Of a stretch of DNA of 33,441 nucleotides, positions 23,540-32,595 are shown piece after piece. The notes under the pieces are model-generated. The model was not told the origin of the DNA, ran no database searches, and worked only from the letters and a program-made list of their open reading frames with translations. Made by a program: the position numbers and the translations under genes. Each line of letters opens with the position of its first letter. Positions within the stretch are counted from its first letter, which is position 1. The stretch comes from Gemmatimonadota bacterium (GTDB taxonomy: Bacteria; Gemmatimonadota; Gemmatimonadetes; Palauibacterales; Palauibacteraceae): positions 1-33,441 of the forward strand of contig JAOTZH010000020.1 in assembly GCA_029861425.1 (NCBI GenBank). Reading direction: 5' to 3'.

Positions 23540-24126
23540 GTGGCCATCCTCGTCTCCATGTCTCCGTCCTGATCCGGGCTCGTCTCCACCAGATCCCCGA
23601 GCGACGAGCGCAACGCCGCGCGCGCGCGATGAAGATGGACCCTCACCGTAGAGTCACTCAGGTCGAGCATGCGCGCGACCTCCGAGCGGCTGAACCCCTC
23701 GAGCTCGCAAAGCCGGAAACAGGCCCGCTGTTTGTGCGGCAGACAGTCCATTGCCTCCGCCACGCGGTCGCGGACCTCACGACGTTCAGCTGCGTCGGCC
23801 CGTCTGGTCCTGCCGGCGAGGGCGTCCGGGAGTCGAACGAATCGCCACCGCGCCCTGTGGGCAATCGAGTTTCGACCGAGATTCCGCACGATCGTGAAGA
23901 ACCACGGCGCGAACGGACGCCCCGTGTCGAACCGGTCCAGTCGGCGGAGCGCGCGAAAGAATGCGTCCTGCACGAGGTCCTCTGCGTCTTCCCTCGTGTC
24001 GACGTATTCCCAGGCGGCCGCGAGCGCCGGCCGGAGATACCGTCGAACGAGCTGGCCGTACGCGGCCTCTTCTCCCCCGAGGGCTCTGCGCACCAGTTCG
24101 GCGTCCGAGATGTGTCCATGATCCAT
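23536..24126 (-). CDS. ECF-type RNA polymerase sigma factor
   Basis: The 196-residue protein has region 2 with REDAEDLVQDAFFRALRRL and FAPWFFTIVRN (about 50-90), then a linker, then region 4 with CLPHKQRACFRLCELEGFSRSEVARMLDLSDSTVRVHLHRARAALR (about 130-175), including the helix-turn-helix. Group 4 (ECF) sigma factors direct RNA polymerase to stress or envelope promoters. ATG 24126 is preferred because DAELVRRALGGEEAAYGQL, the usual ECF beginning, follows it and GAGG lies five bases upstream. It heads the operon sigma, membrane anti-sigma candidate, Spy/CnrX-like protein, and is divergent from the large VPS10 gene. Autoregulation is likely but I cannot identify the promoter. Confidence 0.9.
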   Translation of the reverse strand: MDHGHISDAELVRRALGGEEAAYGQLVRRYLRPALAAAWEYVDTREDAEDLVQDAFFRALRRLDRFDTGRPFAPWFFTIVRNLGRNSIAHRARWRFVRLPDALAGRTRRADAAERREVRDRVAEAMDCLPHKQRACFRLCELEGFSRSEVARMLDLSDSTVRVHLHRARAALRSSLGDLVETSPDQDGDMETRMAT

Positions 24127-24405
24127 CGACGCCTCACGCCCGGGGTCGACCGAAACCGCCGCGATTGACCCGTGTGTTCGCCATGCCTTATGAAGCGCTC
24201 CCGCCGATCTTCGGTCAAGGATGACATGAAACCCTCGCGGCCCCCGTTCACTCGTCATCGACATGCTGCGAAGCGTCCCCGGCGGACGTCCCCTTCGATT
24301 GACCGTACCAACGGAGCCACGGCTCGTTTACCCGGTCTGGCACGCGTCGAATCGCGGCGTCAACTTGCCGGGGTCTTGTCCAACCCGCTTTTCGTGAGGT
24401 GAAGC
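24127..24405. other. Divergent intergenic region between the sigma operon and the VPS10 gene
   Basis: No gene is visible. On the minus strand TTGACC (complement of 24213-24218) and CATAAG (complement of 24187-24192) give a promoter-like pair, but the spacer is 20 bases, so I rate it weak. I found no clear ECF-type -35 (GGAAC-like). On the plus strand TTGCCG at 24365-24370 has no matching -10. GAGGTGAAGC just before the ATG at 24406 supplies the Shine-Dalgarno. Confidence 0.4.
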
Positions 24406-27400
24406 ATGTCCGCATTCCGCCGTCTCGTCCCGGCGCTCGCTACCGCAGCTGCGACGCTGCTCATCACGTCGACACTCGTTGCCCAGCCCATCTCGCCCGA
24501 GCAGTACGAGAATCTCGCGTTCCGTCACATCGGCCCCCTCGGCAACCGAGTCGCTTCCATCGCCGGGGTGCCAGGGGATCGAACGACGTACTTCGCGGGC
24601 GCCGCGAGCGGCGGCCTATGGAAGACGGACGATGCGGGCCTCCACTGGCGGCCGGTGTTCGACGATCAGCCCGTCCACTCGATCGGCGCGATCGCGGTGG
24701 CGCCCAGCGACCCGGGGATCGTTTGGGTCGGCACGGGTGAGAGCTCGATCCGCTCGAACGTCTCGATCGGGAACGGTGCGTGGAAGTCGACGGATGGCGG
24801 AGAGACCTGGGAGCACATGGGGCTCGAAGGCACCGGCCGGGTCGGTCGCATACTGATCCATCCGTACGACCCCGATGTCGTCTACATGGCGACTCTCGGA
24901 CACTCGTACGGCCCCGCGGAGGAGCGCGGCGTCTACCGGACCCGCGACGGCGGCGACACCTGGGATCGCATCCTGTTCGTGGACCAGGAGACGGGCGCGT
25001 ACGAGATGGCGATGGATCCGCAGAACCCGCGGAAGATCATCGCCACGACGTGGGATCTCGATCTCAAGACCTGGAAGCGCGACAGCGGCGGTCCCGGAAG
25101 CGGGATCCACGTCACAACCGACGGGGGCGACACCTGGACGGAGCTCGAAGGGAACGGGCTGCCGACGGGGACACTCGGGAAGATCGCCGTATGCATGTCG
25201 GCCAGTAATTCCGACCGGGTCTACGCGCTGATCGAAACGAGTGACGGCGTGCCGATGGAGGGGTACGAGACCGACACGGGCGAGCTATGGCGCTCCGATG
25301 ACGGCGGGGAGACCTGGAACCTCACCTCGTACAGCCACGATCTGGCGACCCGACAGGCGTACTACACGCGGTGCGGCGTCTCTTCGGACGATCCGGACGA
25401 GGTCTACTTCCTGTCCTCGTCCTACTCCGTGAGCCGGAACGGCGGCGAGACGCACGACACGTTCAACTTCTTCGGTGACCAGTGGCGGTCGCCCGGGTGG
25501 GACCACCACGACATGTGGATCGACCCGACGAACGGGGATCGCTTCGCGATCGCCTTCGACGGCGGGGTAACCATCACCGAGAATCGCGGCGATTCCTGGT
25601 TCCGCGTTCAGCTGCCGATCGCCCAGATGTACCACGTCACCGCCGACAACGCGGTCCCCTATAACGTGATGGGTAACCGGCAGGACGGCCCATCGATGCA
25701 CGGGCCCTCCAACACGCGTACACAGGGGTTCTGGTCCACGGGGATCATCCCGCGCGGCATGTGGCGCGACGTGGGGGGCGGCGAAAGCGGATTCGCCACA
25801 CCCGACCCGACCGACCCGAACATCGTCTGGTCCAGCGCCTCGGGATCGGGCGCCCGAGGTGGCATCGTGGTGCGCTACGACCGACGCACGGGCCACTACC
25901 GGGACGTGGAAGTTTGGCCGATGTCGACCGGCGGCTGGCCGGCCGAGGACCTCCGCTTCCGCTTCCAGTGGACCTTTCCGCTGCTCATCTCTCCGCACGA
26001 CAGCGAGACGATCTACGTCACGAGCCAACACGTACACCGCACGACGAACCGCGGGCAGAGCTGGGAGGTCGTCAGTCCGGACCTCACGACGAACGACAAG
26101 TCGAAGCAGGTGATTTCGGGGGGGCTGACGCCGGACAACATCGGCGTGGAATACTGCTGCGTGATCTACGCATTCGATGAGTCGCCCGTGCAGGAGGGTG
26201 TCCTCTGGGCCGGCTCGAATGATGGACTCGTGCAGGTGAGCCGGGACGGTGGGGCGACCTGGACGAACGTCACCGCGAATATCCCGAACCTGCCTCCTGA
26301 CGGTGTGGTGCGGAGCATCGACGCGTCGAAGTGGGACGTCGGGAAGGCGTACATCACCATCGAGCACCACCAGGTCGGCGACTTCACGCCCCGTGCCTAC
26401 AAGACCGAGGACTTCGGCGAGACGTGGAGGTTGATCACCAACGGCGTCGACAACGACCCGGTCGACTACACGCGCTACCTGCTCGAGGACCCGGTGCGCG
26501 AAGGCCTGCTGTACCTGGGCACCGAGACCACGCTCTACGTCAGTTGGGACGATGGCGCCAGCTGGCAGCCTTTCATGAACAACCTTCCGTCGACCCCGTT
26601 CTACGGCATCGTCGTCCAGGAGCACTTCAACGACCTCGTGCTCGGCACCTACGGCCGCGGCTTCTGGATCCTGGATGATCTGGGGCCGATCCAGCAGATG
26701 ACCGACGCGATCGCCGGATCGCCGGCGCACCTGTTCGAGCCTCGCGATGCCTACCGGTTCCGTCCCACGACCGAGCACATGGCGATGTTCGAGGACTGGT
26801 CGGCGGGGCAGAACCCGCCGCCGGGTGCGTCGCTGAACTACTGGCTGGCGGACGGCGGATCGCCCGTGCAGCTGAGGATCGAGGACTCGGAGGGCGAGGT
26901 CGTTCAGACCCTCAACGGATCGGCGAACCCGGGGATCAACCGTGTCTGGTGGAACTTCACGAGCCAGGGGCCGACCCAGATGAAGATCCGGACGAAGCCG
27001 CTGTTCGCGGACTGGATGCCGATGCCGGAGACCTTCACGCCGAGTGGAGGCGGAGGCTTCTTCGGGGGCGGTGGGCCGCTGCAGCCGCCCGGGACGTATA
27101 CCGTCACGCTGGTCGTCGACGGCGAGGATGCCGGCAGCCAATCGCTCACCGTTTTGAAGGACCCGAACTCCCAAGGCTCCCTGGCCGACATCCGTGCGCA
27201 GCGGGCGATGGTCCAGGCGATCATGGCGGATCGGAACCGGGCGGCCGAGCTCGTGAATCGAATCGAGCTCCTTCGACGTCAGATCTACGACCTGCGGCCC
27301 GTGCTCGAGGAAGCTGGAGATGCGGAGGCAGTGATCGAAGCCGGGGAGGCGCTCGACGAGCAGCTGATCGAGGTCGAGAGCCAGCTGGTCCAGCTGAAGA

Positions 27401-27645
27401 ACACCGGCGGCGGTGACGGCGTGCGCTGGCCATCCATGATCGTCGGCCAGTTGTCGTCACTACAGAACAGCGTTCAATCGGCGGACTTCCCGCCGACGGA
27501 TCAGCAGGGTGAGGTGCATACGGTTCTCAGCCAGCGGCTGGACGACGCCGAGTCGGACCTGAACGCGGTGATCGCCGGCGAGCTCGCCGAGTTCAATCGA
27601 ATACTGCAGCAGACCGTCGGTCGGGTGATCACAACGGACCAGTAA
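24406..27645 (+). CDS. Secreted VPS10/sortilin-type beta-propeller protein (BNR/Asp-box repeats)
   Basis: The 1079-residue protein has a signal peptide (about 1-27, ending LVAQ), then long beta-propeller modules with about ten Asp-box motifs of the S/T-x-D-x-G-x-T-W type, for example KSTDGGETW, RTRDGGDTW, VTTDGGDTW, RSDDGGETW, VSRDGGATW and KTEDFGETW. After the propellers (to about 770) comes a beta-rich domain, a Gly-rich loop (FTPSGGGGFFGGGG) and a helical C-terminal tail (about 925-1079). Proteins of this build are often annotated as glycosyl hydrolases, but no catalytic pair is evident and activity is unproven. A similar tail occurs at 2-265. The gene is divergent from the sigma operon and 30 bases before the acylase gene, so cotranscription is likely. 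Confidence 0.88.
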   Translation: MSAFRRLVPALATAAATLLITSTLVAQPISPEQYENLAFRHIGPLGNRVASIAGVPGDRTTYFAGAASGGLWKTDDAGLHWRPVFDDQPVHSIGAIAVAPSDPGIVWVGTGESSIRSNVSIGNGAWKSTDGGETWEHMGLEGTGRVGRILIHPYDPDVVYMATLGHSYGPAEERGVYRTRDGGDTWDRILFVDQETGAYEMAMDPQNPRKIIATTWDLDLKTWKRDSGGPGSGIHVTTDGGDTWTELEGNGLPTGTLGKIAVCMSASNSDRVYALIETSDGVPMEGYETDTGELWRSDDGGETWNLTSYSHDLATRQAYYTRCGVSSDDPDEVYFLSSSYSVSRNGGETHDTFNFFGDQWRSPGWDHHDMWIDPTNGDRFAIAFDGGVTITENRGDSWFRVQLPIAQMYHVTADNAVPYNVMGNRQDGPSMHGPSNTRTQGFWSTGIIPRGMWRDVGGGESGFATPDPTDPNIVWSSASGSGARGGIVVRYDRRTGHYRDVEVWPMSTGGWPAEDLRFRFQWTFPLLISPHDSETIYVTSQHVHRTTNRGQSWEVVSPDLTTNDKSKQVISGGLTPDNIGVEYCCVIYAFDESPVQEGVLWAGSNDGLVQVSRDGGATWTNVTANIPNLPPDGVVRSIDASKWDVGKAYITIEHHQVGDFTPRAYKTEDFGETWRLITNGVDNDPVDYTRYLLEDPVREGLLYLGTETTLYVSWDDGASWQPFMNNLPSTPFYGIVVQEHFNDLVLGTYGRGFWILDDLGPIQQMTDAIAGSPAHLFEPRDAYRFRPTTEHMAMFEDWSAGQNPPPGASLNYWLADGGSPVQLRIEDSEGEVVQTLNGSANPGINRVWWNFTSQGPTQMKIRTKPLFADWMPMPETFTPSGGGGFFGGGGPLQPPGTYTVTLVVDGEDAGSQSLTVLKDPNSQGSLADIRAQRAMVQAIMADRNRAAELVNRIELLRRQIYDLRPVLEEAGDAEAVIEAGEALDEQLIEVESQLVQLKNTGGGDGVRWPSMIVGQLSSLQNSVQSADFPPTDQQGEVHTVLSQRLDDAESDLNAVIAGELAEFNRILQQTVGRVITTDQ

Positions 27646-27675
27646 TCGAGGCGGTCGGAAGATGGGTGACACCGC

Positions 27676-29892
27676 ATGAACCGGCTGATCGAAGCAATGC
27701 GCTGCCGTCGCCACGGGGAGATAGGTGTCGGCGGCCGCGTCCGGGGCACCCTGCCAGGGCGGGCGCCCGGGCTCGTGTGCGTCGTCGCGCTCGCCCTCGG
27801 GGTGGCTCCCGGGGGTGTCCACGGTCAATCGACGACGGACATCGCCCGGTGGGAGGCGACGGCCGGACAGGTCACGATCCACCGCGACACGTGGGGCGTC
27901 CCCCACATCTTCGGACCGACGGACGCGAGCGTGATGTTCGGAGCGGCCTACGCTCGGGCCGAAGACCAGCTGCTCGAGGACGAGCCCTTCTTTCTCGCCG
28001 CGCTCGGGCGATCGGCCGAGATGAACGGAGAGGGGGCTCTCGATGCCGACCGCCTGCGTCGCGCGTTTCGACCAGAGGCTCTGGCTCGTCGCGAATACGA
28101 CTCGTCACCGCCGACACTTCGGGCGATGGCGGACGCCTACGCCGACGGGGTGAACTTCTACCTCTACCTGCACCCTGACGTGACCTGGCAGGTGCTCGAA
28201 CGCTTCGAACCGTGGTGGGTCTTCGCGTTTCACCGGCTGGATCCAAACACGCAGCTGGCGGGGCTCGCCGAAGCCATGCCGTTTCAGCCGCCGCCCGCCG
28301 GCCCCGCGCGAGGGTCGAACGGCTGGGCGATCGGACCCGGGAAGACCGCGAGCGGCTCGACCATGTTATTCGCGAACCCGCACATGGCGTTCAATGTGCC
28401 CTACGAGTTCCACCTTAAGAGCGACGAGGGGCTCGAGGTTTCGGGAATCACGGGATACATGATCGTCGGTCTCCCGATCATCGGTCGGAACGCGCGCCTC
28501 GGCTGGACCCACACGGTCAACTACGCGGATGTGGTCGACGTATTCCGGCTGACGTTCGACCATCCTGACGACCCGCTCGCCTACCGGTACGGGGACGACT
28601 ATCGGCTGGCCGAGGAGTGGACGGAGACGTTCCGGGTGAAGACCGCCGCCGGGTTCGAGGAGCGCCGGCTGACGCTCCGGGCGAGCCACCACGGCCCGGT
28701 CGTCGAGAGGGGGGGGCGACACTTTGCGCTCCGCCGGTCGAATCACGATGTCGGAAGCATGTTCCCGCAGTATTACGCGATGGCGAGGGCACGGAATCTC
28801 GAAGAGTTCCGGGCCGCGCTCGCCATGCGGCGTCTGCCGTATCACAACGTGATCTACGCCGACGCGGACGGGAACATCATGTACCATTACGGGGGGGCGC
28901 ACCCGCGTCGAAGCCCCGGCGCGAACCGGGAGGCGCCCCTGGATGGGAGCGATCCCTCGCTCGACTGGCAGGGCTATCATGCTCTCGATGAATCTCCGAC
29001 GGTGATCAACCCGCCGAGCGGGTGGGTGCAGAACGCGAACTCGAGTCCGTTCTCCGCGACCGCGAATGGCGAGAACCCCTCCCCCGACGACTTTCCCGAG
29101 GCGATGGTTCGTGAGATCCGGGTTCTCGGCGCCATTTCCCCCCTCGTCGACGCGGACGGAAACGGGTTGCGGGCGCGGCAGAGCCGAAGGCTCCTGAGCG
29201 CGGAGAGCGACATCACGCTCGAGCGCTGGTCGGAGCTGGCGACGGACTCGTATCTGCTGGCGGCCGACGAGGAGCTCCCGGGGCTCTTTGAACAGTTCGA
29301 CGCGCTGGGCGAGGGCGAGCGGCGAGCGGTCCTCGAGGGGCCGATCGGCGAACTGCGCTCATGGGATCGGGTGGGGCTCGCCGAGTCGGTCCCCACCACC
29401 CTGTTCGTTCTGTGGCGAGAGGCGATGTTTTCGCCCCCGGCCCCGGCAAGCCAGGGGCTGGAACGGCTCGAGCGCATGGTGGACGCACTGGTGGAAGAGC
29501 ACGGGACCTGGCGTGTCGATTGGGGCAACATCAATCGCCATCAGCGTCCCCTCGTTCGCGAAGGCCGGTCGTTCGAGGATGCCCGGCCGAGTCTGCCTCT
29601 CGGCGGCGCGAACGCGAACATCGTCGGGTCCATCTTCACCGCGAGCTCGGAACGGCCGGAGGGGCAACGTCTACGCTATGGCGCGTTCGGGAACACGTAC
29701 GTGGCCGTGATGGAGTTCGGCCAGACGTCACGAGCCCTCTCGATCGTCCCGTACGGGCAGAGCGCCGACCCGCAATCGCCGCACTTCTTCGACCAGGCTC
29801 CGTTGTTCGTCGAGGGCGGATTCAAGCCCTCGTGGTTCACGCGGGAGGACATCCTCGCCAACGCAGAGCGCAGCTATCACCCCGGCCGTTGA
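27676..29892 (+). CDS. Penicillin-acylase-family (Ntn-hydrolase) exported enzyme
   Basis: The 738-residue precursor has a signal-like hydrophobic segment at about 32-50, then the alpha chain with VTIHRDTWGVPHIFGPTDASVMFGAAYARAEDQL. The self-processing site is Gly-Ser-Asn-Gly-Trp-Ala with Ser214 as the predicted N-terminal nucleophile of the beta chain. ANPHMAFNVPYEFHL, GITGYMIVGLPIIGRNARLGWTHTVN and WVQNANSSPF (the oxyanion and catalytic Asn region) follow as in the family. Known members cleave acyl amides such as penicillins or acyl-homoserine lactones; the substrate here is unknown. GGTGA six bases before ATG 27676 is a modest ribosome site. About 30 extra residues precede the hydrophobic core, so a later start is possible. 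Confidence 0.9.
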   Translation: MNRLIEAMRCRRHGEIGVGGRVRGTLPGRAPGLVCVVALALGVAPGGVHGQSTTDIARWEATAGQVTIHRDTWGVPHIFGPTDASVMFGAAYARAEDQLLEDEPFFLAALGRSAEMNGEGALDADRLRRAFRPEALARREYDSSPPTLRAMADAYADGVNFYLYLHPDVTWQVLERFEPWWVFAFHRLDPNTQLAGLAEAMPFQPPPAGPARGSNGWAIGPGKTASGSTMLFANPHMAFNVPYEFHLKSDEGLEVSGITGYMIVGLPIIGRNARLGWTHTVNYADVVDVFRLTFDHPDDPLAYRYGDDYRLAEEWTETFRVKTAAGFEERRLTLRASHHGPVVERGGRHFALRRSNHDVGSMFPQYYAMARARNLEEFRAALAMRRLPYHNVIYADADGNIMYHYGGAHPRRSPGANREAPLDGSDPSLDWQGYHALDESPTVINPPSGWVQNANSSPFSATANGENPSPDDFPEAMVREIRVLGAISPLVDADGNGLRARQSRRLLSAESDITLERWSELATDSYLLAADEELPGLFEQFDALGEGERRAVLEGPIGELRSWDRVGLAESVPTTLFVLWREAMFSPPAPASQGLERLERMVDALVEEHGTWRVDWGNINRHQRPLVREGRSFEDARPSLPLGGANANIVGSIFTASSERPEGQRLRYGAFGNTYVAVMEFGQTSRALSIVPYGQSADPQSPHFFDQAPLFVEGGFKPSWFTREDILANAERSYHPGR

Positions 29893-29925
29893 CCAGTCGG
29901 AGCGCGGTCGCCGGCCAGGCAGCTG

Positions 29926-30858
29926 ATGAACCCGATCGCGGATATCCTGGCCCGCCAGGGTATGCTGGTTCTCGATGGCGGGCTGGCCACCGAGCTCGAG
30001 TCCCTCGGGTGCGATCTGGATGACCCGCTATGGTCGGCCCGGGCGCTGCTGGATAGCCCGGACGACATCCGTGAGGTCTGCCGCCGGTATCTGAGCGCCG
30101 GCGCGGACTGCGTGGCCACGGCGACTTACCAGGCGAGCACCCCGGGTCTCGCTGCCGCCGGTCTGTCCCACCCCGAGATCGCCACGCTACTCCGGGACGC
30201 GGTCTCTCTGGTCGTCGAGGAGCGCGATCGCTTCTGGGAGGATCCTTCGAACCGTCTCGGACGTTCACGGCCGCTCGTTACGGCAAGCGTGGGGCCTTAT
30301 GGAGCCTACCTCGCGGACGGCTCGGAGTACCGGGGTGACTACGGGCTGTCCGCCGCAGACCTGTACGACTTTCACGCGGACCGGTGGGCCGATCTCGCCG
30401 GGACCGCCGCGGACGTGATGGCCTGCGAGACCACACCATCCCTCGAGGAGACGCTGGCCTATTGCCGCCTCGCGGCCGTTTCCGGCAGCCCGACGTGGGT
30501 CAGTTTCCAATGCCCCGACGAGCGCTCCCTCGCGGATGGCACTCCGCTCGTCGAAGCCGTGGCTGTTTGCCATGAGGAGCCGAACATCGTCGCCGTGGGA
30601 ATCAACTGCACCGATCCGCGGCTGGTCTCCGCGCTCGTCCAAAGGGCGCGCGAGTCCACCGACCTTCCGGTCCTGGTCTACCCCAACTCGGGCGAGGAGT
30701 GGGACGCCGGGTCGAAGACGTGGATCGGTGCGCCGACTCCGACGGACTGGGCATCCCGGGCGCGCGAATGGCGGGAGGCCGGAGCGTCCGGGATCGGCGG
30801 GTGCTGCCGCGTGGGTCCAGCCGACATCACGTCGATCCGGCAGGCGCTGTTCGGATAG
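29926..30858 (+). CDS. mmuM: Homocysteine S-methyltransferase
   Basis: MmuM transfers a methyl group from S-methylmethionine or S-adenosylmethionine to homocysteine, giving methionine. The 310-residue TIM barrel has LVLDGGLATELESLGCDL at the start, YLSAGADCVATATYQAS near 55, ASVGPYGAYLADGSEYRGDYG near 120 and MACETTPSLEE near 165. The zinc-binding cysteines are intact: Cys228 in GINC and Cys293/Cys294 in GGCC. This is the same set as in the E. coli enzyme. The ATG follows the acylase stop by 33 bases, with an AGGC-type ribosome site. It converges on a small minus-strand gene with six bases between the stops, so no room is left for a full terminator. Confidence 0.92.
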   Translation: MNPIADILARQGMLVLDGGLATELESLGCDLDDPLWSARALLDSPDDIREVCRRYLSAGADCVATATYQASTPGLAAAGLSHPEIATLLRDAVSLVVEERDRFWEDPSNRLGRSRPLVTASVGPYGAYLADGSEYRGDYGLSAADLYDFHADRWADLAGTAADVMACETTPSLEETLAYCRLAAVSGSPTWVSFQCPDERSLADGTPLVEAVAVCHEEPNIVAVGINCTDPRLVSALVQRARESTDLPVLVYPNSGEEWDAGSKTWIGAPTPTDWASRAREWREAGASGIGGCCRVGPADITSIRQALFG

Positions 30859-30864
30859 CGACCG

Positions 30865-31065
30865 TCAGTCGTGGCCCCGACTCGGCACGGCGAGGACCGC
30901 GACGCAGACCAGGGTAACGGCCAGACCGAAGGCGAGAACCCACGCAGATCCTCCTCTCATCAGCCGCACCAGCCCCACGAGGGCGATCACGTTCCCGACG
31001 AAGTTGAGGACCAGCCCCCAGACACGGCCTCTCCAGGGGCCGAGCTTCCGGTCGACGTCGATCAT
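30865..31065 (-). CDS. Tiny two-helix membrane protein coupled to the Nramp-family gene
   Basis: The 66-residue protein has an Arg-rich start and two hydrophobic helices (about 17-33 and 41-60). Its ATG shares its A with the TGA of the Nramp-like gene (TGATG), implying coupled translation. No family is recognised. It could be a small transporter accessory subunit, but that is only suggested by position. Confidence 0.6.
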   Translation of the reverse strand: MIDVDRKLGPWRGRVWGLVLNFVGNVIALVGLVRLMRGGSAWVLAFGLAVTLVCVAVLAVPSRGHD

Positions 31066-32444
31066 CAGAACCACCATCCGAATCGGTTCATCACGTACAC
31101 GATGGCCACCGCGTTGAGCAGCGTGATCCCCAGGAGGATCCCGAGATTCCACACGTAGGACCGGCAGCGGTGCTCTCCCATCACCTCGGGGTCGTTCAGG
31201 AGCAGGTACATCGACCAGCCCACGACGTTGCCGGAGAGGGAAAGGAACGCGGCGATCGTGATGATCAGCCAGATGGGGTTCGCCGCCCAGGCCCCGATCA
31301 GCCCGACCTGCGGGAGAAGAAGCACGGCCTTCCAGCGCCAGGAGCGCACGTCCGGCTCCCACCCGAGAGCCTCATGCGCGGCCATGGCGCCTGCCAGGCT
31401 CATGCCGACCGTCGTGCTGATGGGGACCGCGAGAAAACCGAGGTAGAAGAGGACCTCGGCCCCGCGCGCGCCGAGCAACGGAGCGAGTGCGGCGGCGAGC
31501 TCGGGAGCCGTTCCGGGAGCGTCCAGACCGGGCGTGTAGAAGGTCCCGGCGAAGAGGGCCACGACCAGAAGATTGACGACCACGAACGGGAGGAAGAGCC
31601 CCATGCCGATGTCCATCCGTCCGAGCGCTTCGTGCTTCTCTCCCCATCCGCGCGCGAGTCCGGCATAGTGGAGGAACACCCAGTCCATCACGCCGACGGC
31701 CGAGGCCGAGGACGCGATCACGAGGTAGATGTCGTCTCCGCCCTCGGGCAGCCAGGGCACGAACAGCCCCTCGAGGGCGGCCGCCCAGTCCACGCCGACC
31801 AGCGCCAGACTCACTCCGAACGCCACGAGCATGAGCCCGATGCATGCCTTCATCACCGTCTCTACCGCGCGGGTGCCACGCCGGCCGCCCCGACCGTAGC
31901 TGAGCAGAATCCACGACGTGAGACCCCCGTACACCGCGACCGCCACCCATTTCGCCAGGGGGACTCCGGAGAACCCGGCCAGGGACTCCAGGAGGTGAAC
32001 GCCGAGGCTGACCTGCCCGGCGTTGAAGATCATGGCCACGGCGAGGCACCCGATCAGGCCGGTGAGAAACGACCCGATGAACCGGCCGTGTCGCCGGTTC
32101 TGTTCCTGAATCACCCGGAAGCCGCCCTTGCACGTGAACCGCACCATCGCGGCGAGCATGAAGACGCCGACCCCGACGAACAGCCAGGTGATCCACATTG
32201 TCTTGTAGCCGAACCGGGCGCCGGAGAGCATGGCGGAGGTGAGCGATCCGGCTCCGAGCGTCAGGGCGGCACCCATGAAGCCCGGGCCGCCCAGCCGCAC
32301 GTAGCCCCAGATGCGTGTCGGCCATGGGCGGGCGGCAAGCGCTTCGAGCGCGGCGACCTCCGCGTCCAGCGCCTCCTGCGGGATCGACTCGGCGATGGGG
32401 TAGGCCGTCCGTCGTCCCGAACGCGACTCCGAAGTCTCGCTCAC
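31065..32444 (-). CDS. Divergent Nramp-family membrane transporter
   Basis: The 459-residue protein has about eleven hydrophobic helices with the LeuT-fold pattern of Nramp transporters, starting LGGPGFMGAALTLGAGS. In canonical manganese/iron Nramp proteins helix 1 carries DPGN and helix 6 carries an MPHN-type motif that bind the metal. Here helix 1 has LGAGS at 63-67 and helix 6 has GVMDWVFLHY at 251-260, so both signatures are missing. The substrate is therefore uncertain. The start is GTG 32444, with AGGAGG three bases upstream. The N-terminal 40 residues are hydrophilic. A tiny two-helix protein is coupled downstream (TGATG). The gene is divergent from the thioesterase, with a short palindrome between them. 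Confidence 0.78.
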   Translation of the reverse strand: MSETSESRSGRRTAYPIAESIPQEALDAEVAALEALAARPWPTRIWGYVRLGGPGFMGAALTLGAGSLTSAMLSGARFGYKTMWITWLFVGVGVFMLAAMVRFTCKGGFRVIQEQNRRHGRFIGSFLTGLIGCLAVAMIFNAGQVSLGVHLLESLAGFSGVPLAKWVAVAVYGGLTSWILLSYGRGGRRGTRAVETVMKACIGLMLVAFGVSLALVGVDWAAALEGLFVPWLPEGGDDIYLVIASSASAVGVMDWVFLHYAGLARGWGEKHEALGRMDIGMGLFLPFVVVNLLVVALFAGTFYTPGLDAPGTAPELAAALAPLLGARGAEVLFYLGFLAVPISTTVGMSLAGAMAAHEALGWEPDVRSWRWKAVLLLPQVGLIGAWAANPIWLIITIAAFLSLSGNVVGWSMYLLLNDPEVMGEHRCRSYVWNLGILLGITLLNAVAIVYVMNRFGWWF

Positions 32445-32480
32445 GCGCCTCCTGACGTCGCTTCGAGGTGGCTCACCCTG

Positions 32481-32495
32481 CTCGTCACGGACGAG
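32481..32495. repeat. Short palindrome in the transporter/thioesterase intergenic region
   Basis: CTCGTC at 32481-32486 and GACGAG at 32490-32495 are exact complements with a 3-base ACG spacer. It lies 37 bases upstream of the Nramp-like start. An operator for a dimeric regulator or a small hairpin are both possible; GC-rich DNA also produces such repeats by chance. Confidence 0.25.
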
Positions 32496-32595
32496 CGTGC
32501 GTCCGGCCCGTGGCCCGTCCGCCAGCGTCCACTACTTTGCGGCGCGTGCCGCACTCCAGAAAGGGGGAAGCCCTCGTGAACGACCGGATCCAGCC

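Noticed and set aside
25285-27174. 629-codon antisense open frame
   Set aside because: It is a shadow of the VPS10-type gene with low-complexity Arg/Val-rich translation and no signature.
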